14,950 nucleotides of DNA from Planctomycetota bacterium (GTDB taxonomy: Bacteria; Planctomycetota; Phycisphaerae; UBA1845): positions 1 through 14,950 of the forward strand of contig JAJRUK010000388.1 in the NCBI GenBank assembly GCA_024277835.1, given 5' to 3'. The notes under the pieces were generated by a model. That model saw only the letters and a list, made by a program, of their open reading frames with translations. It searched no databases and had not been told where the DNA came from. The position numbers and the translations under genes were made by a program. Positions 1 through 6,600 of this stretch are shown here, in pieces; within the stretch, counting starts at the first letter, position 1, and every line of letters starts with the position of its first letter.

Positions 1-2
1 CT

Positions 3-695
3 TCGATCACGTTAATTGAAAAGGGCGACCTCGAAATCGGAACGAAGGTCGATATTCCCGGGTGGATGCTGCTTGTTTGCGGTTTGCTCCTGTTCGTAGG
101 AATGACCAGCAAGAACGCCGAGCGCGTCACCAAAGCTGCCGTCGCAGCCGGCAGCATGGGCGATCATGTCGCGCTGTGGGCACCCAACTGGTGCGTCAAC
201 ATAGCACGCAAGATGCTCACATTTCGCGGAAAAGAGCCAGCGCTTGCTCCTCGCGTGGGTTTCACGCCCGCAGGCAAGACAATGCACTTTGACGCGATGC
301 GTGCTTGTATCATCATGGCGGTCTCAGCCAGCGTCATCGCAACCGCAAGCAGTTTGGGGTTGCCGGTATCGACGACTTATGTCACGTTCGCCGCCGTCGT
401 GGCGACGGGGCTTGCCGATCGAATCTTCCAGCGCGGCGATGCTGAGCTAAAACTCGGTCGGACGATCTGGGTCGTGACAAGTTGGTTCCTTTCAGCGGCG
501 ATTGCAGCGGCGGCGACGTTCTGCGTCGCGAGCATCGTTGGGCGTCTCGGTATCGCGGGGATCGCAACGTGCCTGGTCGTGAATATGGTCATCCGTCACT
601 ACTTGAAGAAACGCGCCGACGCACAGTTGGTGCGCGTCGAAGAAGAAGCCTACGAGCGGGTACATCCAGAAGAATTTGCGACCGAAGACGAATAG
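3..695 (+). CDS. Inorganic phosphate transporter, PiT family (C-terminal part, 5' end outside window)
   Basis: This is the C-terminal part of an inner-membrane phosphate permease of the PiT (PHO4) family, which moves phosphate with a cation. The reading frame is open to the left edge of the window, so the start lies outside; about 230 residues are visible. The family signature GLPVSTTY followed by a small-residue helix (AAVVATGLADR) matches the PVSTT(H) motif of the second PiT half. Several hydrophobic segments are visible: the one beginning WMLLVCGLLLF, MRACIIMAVSASV, IWVVTSWFLSAAIAAAA and LGIAGIATCLVV. The end is a charged, Glu-rich cytoplasmic tail. A Tyr replaces the usual His after PVSTT. 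The stop lies 9 bases from the stop of the convergent aminotransferase gene. The family call is fairly sure; the substrate is inferred from the family. Confidence 0.85.
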   Translation, partial: SITLIEKGDLEIGTKVDIPGWMLLVCGLLLFVGMTSKNAERVTKAAVAAGSMGDHVALWAPNWCVNIARKMLTFRGKEPALAPRVGFTPAGKTMHFDAMRACIIMAVSASVIATASSLGLPVSTTYVTFAAVVATGLADRIFQRGDAELKLGRTIWVVTSWFLSAAIAAAATFCVASIVGRLGIAGIATCLVVNMVIRHYLKKRADAQLVRVEEEAYERVHPEEFATEDE

Positions 696-704
696 GAAGT
701 CGCG

Positions 705-1919
705 CTACTTTTCCACCGGCGATAGCGAAGGGAAATGCTCTGCGAGTCGGCGCATGGCCTCCTCGATCTTCTCGATCGAGTTCGCGTAGGAAATGCGAAT
801 ATACCCTTCTCCGCCCGGTCCAAAGTCGATTCCGGGCGTCATCGCCACGCCCGTTTGTTCCAAGACCTCAAACGCGAATTTGTAAACGTCGCTTGTGTAT
901 TGTGCCACGTTTACGAAAACATAGAACGCGCCGATTGGCTCGGTCAAAACAGATAGACCCATCTCCGCGAGTCGGCGAAGAACGAGTTGCCGCCGCTTGT
1001 CGTACTCGGTGACCATATTCGCCACGTCGTCGCTTGATTCTTCTAACGCTGCAATGGCGGCGAATTGCGGATAGTCTGGTGGTGAGATAAACAGGTTTTG
1101 CTGGAGCTTTTGCATCGGACGCACAAGGTACTCCGGTACAATCGCGTAACCGAGCCGCCACCCCGTCATCGCAAAGAGCTTCGAGAAACCGTTAACGACG
1201 ACCGCTCTGTCGGTGAACTCCAGAATCGAATTCGCTCGCCCTTTGTAGACCAATCCGTGATAAACTTCGTCTGAAACGATCGTCGCGGAACCTTCGACAA
1301 CCGCCACGAGTTCGCGCATGCGCTCGGGCGTCGTCAACGTTCCCGTCGGATTCGCCGGCGAATTGAGCACCAGCGCTCGCGTTCGATCCGTGATGGATGT
1401 ACGAACGACATCCGGATCATATTGGAATCCATCCTCTTCGCGAACGGGCGTGCGAACGGGAACGCCGCCGAAAGCGGTGATAAAATTCGGGTAACAAGCG
1501 TAATGCGGGTCAGTTAAAATTACTTGCGAGCCGGGGTCGAGCATGGCGGCAAACGCAAGAAGCATCGCCCCGGAGCTTCCCATCGTCACCACCACGCGAT
1601 CCGGCGAAACATCAATTCCATACTTACGTTTCTGCCAACCGGCGATCGCTTCGCGCAACTCGGGATGGCCAAGCGAATGGGTGTAGTGGGTTCGACCGTC
1701 GCGAAGGGCCTTGATCCCAGCTTCGACAGCGGCGGACGGGGTGTCGAAGTCCGGCTCGCCGACTTCGAGATGGATCACCGAACGGCCATCGCGCTCCATC
1801 GCGGAAGCTTTTTCGAGCACCTCCATAGCGAGGAACGGCGGCATCTCGGCGGCCCGTTTACTGACTGCGTCCACGTGCGATGATACGTTGCTGTTCTTGT
1901 TGTTCGAGTCTTTCGACAA
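705..1919 (-). CDS. Class I/II pyridoxal-phosphate aminotransferase (aspartate-aminotransferase-like)
   Basis: A cytosolic fold-type I aminotransferase of about 404 residues, the usual length. Visible family motifs, numbered from the TTG at 1919, are the N-terminal HLEVGEPDFDTP, NSPANPTG (about 186-193), SDEVYHG (about 216) and the PLP-lysine motif GFSKLFAMTGWRLGY with the Schiff-base Lys at about 247. A conserved Arg in the C-terminal GYIRISYA would bind the substrate carboxylate. The start is a choice: the frame is open up to an ATG at 1994, but the first 25 residues from there look unlike the family. A TTG at 1919 has GGAG 8 bases upstream and gives the family length. The amino-acid substrate cannot be fixed; aspartate, alanine or aromatic donors are all possible. 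Transcribed divergently from the glycosyltransferase gene. Confidence 0.9.
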   Translation of the reverse strand: MSKDSNNKNSNVSSHVDAVSKRAAEMPPFLAMEVLEKASAMERDGRSVIHLEVGEPDFDTPSAAVEAGIKALRDGRTHYTHSLGHPELREAIAGWQKRKYGIDVSPDRVVVTMGSSGAMLLAFAAMLDPGSQVILTDPHYACYPNFITAFGGVPVRTPVREEDGFQYDPDVVRTSITDRTRALVLNSPANPTGTLTTPERMRELVAVVEGSATIVSDEVYHGLVYKGRANSILEFTDRAVVVNGFSKLFAMTGWRLGYAIVPEYLVRPMQKLQQNLFISPPDYPQFAAIAALEESSDDVANMVTEYDKRRQLVLRRLAEMGLSVLTEPIGAFYVFVNVAQYTSDVYKFAFEVLEQTGVAMTPGIDFGPGGEGYIRISYANSIEKIEEAMRRLAEHFPSLSPVEK

Positions 1920-1927
1920 TGCGAATT

Positions 1928-1931
1928 CTCC
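1928..1931 (-). promoter_or_regulatory. Ribosome binding site deciding the aminotransferase start
   Basis: GGAG on the minus strand, 8 bases before the TTG at 1919. The alternative ATG at 1994 has only GGA one base away, too close to work, and sits beside a GC-rich hairpin. This supports the shorter protein. Confidence 0.55.
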
Positions 1932-1996
1932 GTGAAAAGCGAAATCACATTCTACGGTGAATCCAACCGATTCGCGACACCCTTTCCGCCGCATGT

Positions 1997-2019
1997 CCGC
2001 GCGGGCTAAAGCCGCGCGG
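1997..2019. repeat. GC-rich palindrome with TAAA loop (REP-like hairpin)
   Basis: CCGCGCGGGC, loop TAAA, then GCCGCGCGG: a 9-base-pair stem with one bulged G, readable as a hairpin on either strand. It lies in the divergent intergenic region between the aminotransferase and glycosyltransferase genes. No T tract follows on either strand, so it does not look like an intrinsic terminator. Short GGGCTAAAGCCC-type palindromes are, from memory, dispersed in genomes of planctomycetes and related groups; only one copy is in this window, so a repeat family is inference. Confidence 0.5.
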
Positions 2020-2040
2020 CTCAGGGAGGAGGGAAACTAC

Positions 2041-2100
2041 ATGGCGGTTGCTTTGCCAGCGTTGGGGCGAGGTTACGCGTTGCCGAGATTGCGCGGTTAG
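2041..2100 (+). CDS. Possible 19-residue leader ORF upstream of the glycosyltransferase
   Basis: An ATG at 2041 is preceded by a purine-rich GGGAGGAGGG (2024-2033) at 7 bases, the strongest Shine-Dalgarno in this region. It opens a frame of only 19 codons (MAVALPALGRGYALPRLRG) ending in TAG at 2098-2100. It is out of frame with the glycosyltransferase, whose likely TTG start lies 40 bases further on. It could be a leader peptide that couples translation, or a chance ORF next to a remnant start. There is no run of a single amino acid that would suggest classical attenuation. Sure of the sequence, unsure of the meaning. Confidence 0.3.
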   Translation: MAVALPALGRGYALPRLRG

Positions 2101-2127
2101 TCTATCGTTGCAAGTGGGACACGAAAC

Positions 2128-2131
2128 GGAG
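2128..2131 (+). promoter_or_regulatory. Ribosome binding site deciding the glycosyltransferase start
   Basis: GGAG followed after 9 bases by TTG at 2141, whose product begins directly with the family N-terminus (RIALLEPYYGGSH). The in-frame upstream TTG at 2048 would add 31 residues with no family resemblance. Confidence 0.55.
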
Positions 2132-2140
2132 AGACTGAAC

Positions 2141-3232
2141 TTGCGTATCGCACTGCTCGAACCTTATTACGGCGGCTCGCACCGCGCGTTCTGCGACACT
2201 TTCATTGCGCACAGTCGCCATGACGTCACGCTCGCGGCGATGCCCGCGCGAAAATGGAAATGGCGGATGCGAGGGGCTGCGATGTGGTTTGCGCGGGACG
2301 AGATATCGTGGCTTGAAACAAAACCGGACTTGATTCTGTGCAACGACATGCTCAGTGTCGCGGACCTTCGAGCACTATTGCCGCTGGCGATGCGAACCAT
2401 CCCGATCGCGTGTTACTTTCACGAGAACCAGTTGAGTTACCCAATCCCCGACGATCAGGTTCGCGACTTTCAATATGGAATGACAAACATCACCTCGGCG
2501 CTCGCGTCGGACGCCGTCTGGTTTAACTCTGCCTTCCATCTGGAGGATTTTCTTGTTGCAGCGGGTGCGCTGCTGGCGAAGATGCCCGATTACGTCCCGA
2601 CCGGTGTCTGTGATGCGATCCGCGAGAAGGCGAGCGTACTCTATCCGCCGGTGGAAGTGCCAGAACTAGACACTCCGAGAGATCAGGATCAACCGCTAAC
2701 GATTCTGTGGCCTCACCGGTGGGAGTTTGACAAGAACCCCGAGCCGTTTTTTGCTGCGCTAATCCGACTTGCACAGGAGGGCTTCGCGTTTCGGCTCGTC
2801 GTTCTCGGTGAGCAATTTCGCACTGCCCCGCGAGTGTTTGCGGACTCCTGGGAAGCGCTTCGAGAACATATTCATCACGCAGGATACGTTGAGAGTCGAA
2901 GCGCCTATTGGGATATGCTTGCAAGCTGCGACGTTGTTGTCAGCACCGCGATTCAGGAGAACTTCGGCATTGCAGTCGTCGAGGCAATGCTCGCCGGATG
3001 TCAGCCACTATTCCCCGATCGTCTTGCCTACCCCGAGCTACTCCCAGAGTCGCTTCACGATCCATGCCTGTATGCGACGGATCACGATCTTGTTCGTGCG
3101 CTTCGCCAGGTACTTTCCGGTGAACGGCGTCTTCATCGTGGGGAGCTGTTGGGATTACGAGATTCTGTCGTTGAACGGTTTGGGTTTGAGCACGGTGTCT
3201 TGGCGATTGATGACGCTGCGGACGGAGTTTAG
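2141..3232 (+). CDS. GT-B glycosyltransferase, tRNA-queuosine alpha-mannosyltransferase (GTDC1/QTMAN, DUF3524) homologue
   Basis: A cytosolic GT-B glycosyltransferase of about 363 residues. The N-terminal half carries the DUF3524 hallmarks: LEPYYGGSH (residues 7-14), the basic MPARKWKWRMR (34-44) and CYFHENQLSYP (91-101). The C-terminal half has PHRWEFDKNPEPFF (191-204) and a GT4-type E-x7-E in ENFGIAVVE (Glu273, Glu281), which binds the nucleotide sugar. From memory these match the vertebrate GTDC1/QTMAN protein, which adds mannose from GDP-mannose to queuosine in tRNA-Asp. That the bacterial protein does the same is inference. No queuosine genes are visible nearby. The start is a TTG at 2141. 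Convergent with the FG-GAP gene, with about 100 bases between them. The family call is strong; the substrate is open. Confidence 0.82.
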   Translation: MRIALLEPYYGGSHRAFCDTFIAHSRHDVTLAAMPARKWKWRMRGAAMWFARDEISWLETKPDLILCNDMLSVADLRALLPLAMRTIPIACYFHENQLSYPIPDDQVRDFQYGMTNITSALASDAVWFNSAFHLEDFLVAAGALLAKMPDYVPTGVCDAIREKASVLYPPVEVPELDTPRDQDQPLTILWPHRWEFDKNPEPFFAALIRLAQEGFAFRLVVLGEQFRTAPRVFADSWEALREHIHHAGYVESRSAYWDMLASCDVVVSTAIQENFGIAVVEAMLAGCQPLFPDRLAYPELLPESLHDPCLYATDHDLVRALRQVLSGERRLHRGELLGLRDSVVERFGFEHGVLAIDDAADGV

Positions 3233-3254
3233 GAGAAACTTCAAGAAGCAAGAA

Positions 3255-3273
3255 GGGGCATCAAGATGCACCC
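3255..3273. terminator. Weak hairpin between convergent genes
   Basis: GGGGCAT, loop CAAG, ATGCACCC with one bulged A: a small stem in the roughly 100-base gap between the convergent glycosyltransferase and FG-GAP genes. Neither side carries a clear T tract, so a role as bidirectional terminator is only suggested by position. The rest of 3233-3335 shows nothing further. Confidence 0.3.
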
Positions 3274-3335
3274 TACTTGGCTGACCCGAGAGCAACGGGC
3301 TTTCATCCCCATCTACGTTTGGACGAGCAGCCCTG

Positions 3336-4676
3336 CTACTGTTTTCCAGCCTCCAGCAAGTATACCGATCTAGGCCTACTTCGATCTGTACAAAGGAAGC
3401 TCACTTGCTTAGGGTCGCGCGACTTCAAGGGGATCATATTCAGCTTACATGCTGCCTCGACGGCATCATTGCCATTCGCCCATTTCAGCGAAGGGACAGC
3501 CTTGAAGGCACCGTCAACGTTCTCCAAGAAGGCGATCTGAAAACGCGACATGCTTGATAGACCTGAAACAATTAGATCAATGTCGCCATCGCCATCAAGA
3601 TCTCCGGAATAGAGGGTTCCGACCAACGATGGAATCTCATTTTTAGAAATGCGACGGTCAAAATCCAACAGAAATCCGTCCGGCGATTGAACTCGACGAT
3701 AGAGGACTAAAGTATTGGTTTTCGGTCCGATGTGAGAGCTCCACCTTCCTGTCATTAGCACCTCTGCCACTTGATCGCCATCAAAATCAGCAACGACGAC
3801 GGACGCGCTCGCTAAGCCTATTATTCTGTCTTCCCATTGCACCGGGTACGTTCGCTCACGAAGTCCTTCAGCCGAATTCAGGTACAGGCGCGAGAAGAAT
3901 GGATCCTCAATGCTCGAGCTACCCCGAGTCAAGAGGAGGTCGGTCCAACCGTTTCCATCGAAGTCGAAAGCGTGGGCGCGCTCGAAAAAATCGCATTCCG
4001 GGAAACTAACGGTCTTCCCGATGTATGCAAGCGTCCCATTGACGTTGCGTATGAGCCTTCCTTCGGCAGTATAAACATCATTGGTTTCACCCGGAATCGA
4101 CTCAGAACCACCCACATAAAGGTCCAGCCAGCCATCCTTGTCAAAATCAATCCACGCTGTCATCGGAAAAAGTGGAAATTGAAACGGTAGCGGTCGCTTG
4201 CGAAGTGCACCGTCCCACCATCCGATCATGTGTTGTCCGATAGGATCTTCCCCAACGATCAGGATGACTTCGCCGCCATTTGGCTCTAGCTCGGCGCTGG
4301 TCAAGAGACTAACCCGACTGAAGATACCCATAACCGCGTTGGGGTCTCTAACAAGCCCGAAATCAAGAAAACCCACAAGATTCAAACGGTCTTTACTACG
4401 ACGAAGCTGCACAATACCGTAGTGTCGGAAGGCGGGAAATCCATAGTAACCAACCGCAAAGATATCTTGATCAGAACGTGTCGGGTCAATCCGGGCTGCG
4501 ATCCATTTCTCGGCCACAAAGGTGCGCGGCACGCCGTAAATTGGAAGACGGCGCGGATTGAGCAACACCTCGGCGGAACATGGTATTAACGTGCCCCCAA
4601 GTGCTGTCAGTACGAAGCACTGAAGAAGGAAACACCGCGTCCTGTACAACTTGGCCAAGGACACATTCGTTCTCAT
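3336..4676 (-). CDS. Secreted FG-GAP/VCBS-type repeat protein
   Basis: A predicted exported protein of 446 residues with a signal peptide: a basic start, the hydrophobic CFLLQCFVLTALGG, and a likely cleavage after CSA. It carries at least four Asp-rich FG-GAP/VCBS calcium-loop motifs: DFDKDGWLDL (177-186), DFDGNGWTDL (238-247), DFDGDQVAEV (297-306, loop degraded) and DLDGDGDIDL (359-368). Repeats of this kind form integrin-like beta-propellers outside the cytoplasm; the partner is unknown. An upstream ATG at 4724 is possible, but the ATG at 4676 has GGAG at 8 bases and begins the signal peptide directly. It follows the formiminotransferase gene by 57 bases and may be read with it. Base composition is lower in GC than the neighbours (26 of 60 at 3541-3600 and again at 3661-3720), hinting at separate origin. 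Confidence 0.8.
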   Translation of the reverse strand: MRTNVSLAKLYRTRCFLLQCFVLTALGGTLIPCSAEVLLNPRRLPIYGVPRTFVAEKWIAARIDPTRSDQDIFAVGYYGFPAFRHYGIVQLRRSKDRLNLVGFLDFGLVRDPNAVMGIFSRVSLLTSAELEPNGGEVILIVGEDPIGQHMIGWWDGALRKRPLPFQFPLFPMTAWIDFDKDGWLDLYVGGSESIPGETNDVYTAEGRLIRNVNGTLAYIGKTVSFPECDFFERAHAFDFDGNGWTDLLLTRGSSSIEDPFFSRLYLNSAEGLRERTYPVQWEDRIIGLASASVVVADFDGDQVAEVLMTGRWSSHIGPKTNTLVLYRRVQSPDGFLLDFDRRISKNEIPSLVGTLYSGDLDGDGDIDLIVSGLSSMSRFQIAFLENVDGAFKAVPSLKWANGNDAVEAACKLNMIPLKSRDPKQVSFLCTDRSRPRSVYLLEAGKQ

Positions 4677-4733
4677 GTCGAATACTCCAATGACGCATGC
4701 TGCACGGCTACACCTGTTGCCCACGAACGTATC

Positions 4734-6419
4734 CTATAGCTTGTTCGATATGGTCGCAAGGATCGTCGCTTCGCGGGTGATGACATTCTCCTGGATTTTC
4801 TCGCCTTTTTCAAGGAGATTGGTAACCCAGGCCTTGTCTTCTATGTCTTTGGCGTTGATCTTTACGTTCATGAATGCGCCCATGACTGCACTACGGGCAG
4901 CCAGCGCGCCGACGCCTGCGTCGGAAACGGAGTTGGGATTCCCAATGTCGGCCATGGTGGCGATGACGTCCATTGACGCGTGCGCGACCTCCATCACACG
5001 AAAGGGAATCTCAATCGCACGCTTGGTCGCTGCCTGTATCGCTTCTTTCTTGGCCGCTTTTTCGTCGTCGGTTGAGGCGGGTAGACCAAAGGCAGCCATG
5101 ATTGCGTTGAACGCGTCGGTGTCGTCGTCGATGAGGCGAAGCAATTCATCGTGGTGCTGCTTGCCCTTATCCGCCCAGTCGGAAAACTCCTCCCAGCGAT
5201 CGTCCCAACCGCGCTTGTGCGAGGAAAGATTCGCAACCATCGTCGCGAGCGCAGCCCCCATCGCCCCCATCGCGGCGGAGATCGAACCGCCACCGGGCGC
5301 TGGCGACTCGCAAGCGGTCTCATGAACGAATCCCGTCATCGTAAGATCGACAAGCTTTTTACTAGACGAACCCGCGATCGCGTACTCGATGATCTTCTCT
5401 TCGGGTTTGAACGGGTAGAGATCGTCAAGCCCCAAAGATTTAACCGCGATTTTGATCAGTTCCGCGTCGCTGATACCCGTTGATCGCTGCTGTTTTTTCA
5501 AGAAGTACCGCACCGCATCGAGCATTGCGCCAAGCGGGATCAAACCGACCAATTCCGAACCCGTGACGCGAATGCCTCGCGATTGCGCTGACTCACAACA
5601 GGCGTCGAAGCATTCATGGACGGGCGTGACGGCGATGTTCGTTAGATTCACCGAAACCTGCGCGACGCCGTACTCCTCGATGAACCAGCCAATGCCCTTC
5701 ACGCACTTGAGCTTGCCGGGGGTCCAGAGGTCGTTTCCCTTTTCATCCTTGACCACTTTCCCCGTTAGCGGGTTGCCCTCTCTCTTTTTTCGACCCTTTT
5801 CGCGAATGTCAAAGGCGATTGCGTTGGCTCGGCGCGTGGAAGTTGTGTTCAGGTTGATGTTGTAGGCTACGAGAAAATCACGAGCGCCGACGGCGGTAAC
5901 CCCAGACCGCGAATTGAAGGTGGCCGGCCCGTAATCTGGTTTCCACTCGGGCTTTTTGAGCTTTTCGGCAAGGGCTTCGTACTCGCCGGCGCGACAAGTT
6001 GCCAAGTTGCGGCGCTCCGGTCTTTTCGCGGCGTGTTCGTAGCAATAGATCGACAGGCCCGCCTCTTGCCCGAGTCGTTCGGCGAGTTTGTGCGCAAGGG
6101 GAACGACCTCGTCCATCGTAATGTTGGAAACCGGAACGAGCGGGCAGACGTCCATCGCACCGAAACGCGGATGCTCGCCCTTGTGCTTGCTCATGTCGAT
6201 TAGCTCAGCCGCTTTTTTGCCAGCAAGAACAGCGGCGTCAAGAACCGGACCTGGTGCGCCGACCATTGTGACGACCGTTCGATTCGTGGCAGCACCGGGG
6301 TCGACGTCGAGAAGCTTGACGCCATAGACCGATTCGATCGCATCGGTGATCTGCTTAATCACGGAAAGGTCACGCCCTTCGCTGAAATTCGGTACGCATT
6401 CAATGAGTTGGTTGATCAT
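4734..6419 (-). CDS. ftcD: Bifunctional glutamate formimidoyltransferase / formiminotetrahydrofolate cyclodeaminase
   Basis: A cytosolic enzyme of 561 residues, close to the vertebrate FTCD length. The N-terminal formiminotransferase (about 1-330) moves the formimino group from formiminoglutamate to tetrahydrofolate. It begins LIECVPNFSEGRD and carries the catalytic His at 83 in KGEHPRFGAMDVCP; the C-terminal subdomain has AYNINLNT (about 185-192). The cyclodeaminase (about 355-561) releases ammonia to give methenyl-THF and shows the folate-loop motif SPAPGGGS (372-379). The pathway is histidine degradation feeding the one-carbon pool. No other hut gene is visible. The ATG at 6419 fits the family N-terminus exactly, though the Shine-Dalgarno is weak. 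A strong terminator upstream implies its own promoter in 6420-6521, where I see no convincing -35/-10 pair. Confidence 0.95.
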   Translation of the reverse strand: MINQLIECVPNFSEGRDLSVIKQITDAIESVYGVKLLDVDPGAATNRTVVTMVGAPGPVLDAAVLAGKKAAELIDMSKHKGEHPRFGAMDVCPLVPVSNITMDEVVPLAHKLAERLGQEAGLSIYCYEHAAKRPERRNLATCRAGEYEALAEKLKKPEWKPDYGPATFNSRSGVTAVGARDFLVAYNINLNTTSTRRANAIAFDIREKGRKKREGNPLTGKVVKDEKGNDLWTPGKLKCVKGIGWFIEEYGVAQVSVNLTNIAVTPVHECFDACCESAQSRGIRVTGSELVGLIPLGAMLDAVRYFLKKQQRSTGISDAELIKIAVKSLGLDDLYPFKPEEKIIEYAIAGSSSKKLVDLTMTGFVHETACESPAPGGGSISAAMGAMGAALATMVANLSSHKRGWDDRWEEFSDWADKGKQHHDELLRLIDDDTDAFNAIMAAFGLPASTDDEKAAKKEAIQAATKRAIEIPFRVMEVAHASMDVIATMADIGNPNSVSDAGVGALAARSAVMGAFMNVKINAKDIEDKAWVTNLLEKGEKIQENVITREATILATISNKL

Positions 6420-6521
6420 GGCCCGGTCTCTTTTTCTGGAATTAACGGTTGTGTGAGTATCACCCCGAGCACCGATCGCTCAGGGCACGGCCATGGTACT
6501 CGATCGTGGGATATGGCGATA

Positions 6522-6558
6522 GAAAAGCCCGCCGCATGCGTCTTGGCAAGCGGCGGGC
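6522..6558 (-). terminator. Intrinsic terminator after the PD40 gene cluster
   Basis: On the minus strand GCCCGCCGC, a 14-base loop, then GCGGCGGGC and TTTTCT: a perfect 9-base-pair GC stem (6550-6558 with 6527-6535) followed by a T-rich tail. It lies about 40 bases past the stop of the last PD40 gene and before the formiminotransferase gene, so it ends the surface-protein block and separates the two transcripts. Confidence 0.85.
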
Positions 6559-6600
6559 GTTGAAACTTATAGACGAACCGACCCTGTTGATCGGAGGAGG

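Noticed and set aside
1920..1994. ATG at 1994 as the aminotransferase start
   Set aside because: It adds 25 residues unlike the family, has no properly spaced binding site and abuts a stable hairpin; the TTG at 1919 with GGAG fits better.
6420..6521. Promoter for the formiminotransferase gene
   Set aside because: A GATACT box is present on the minus strand, but no convincing -35 at the right distance; not strong enough to list.
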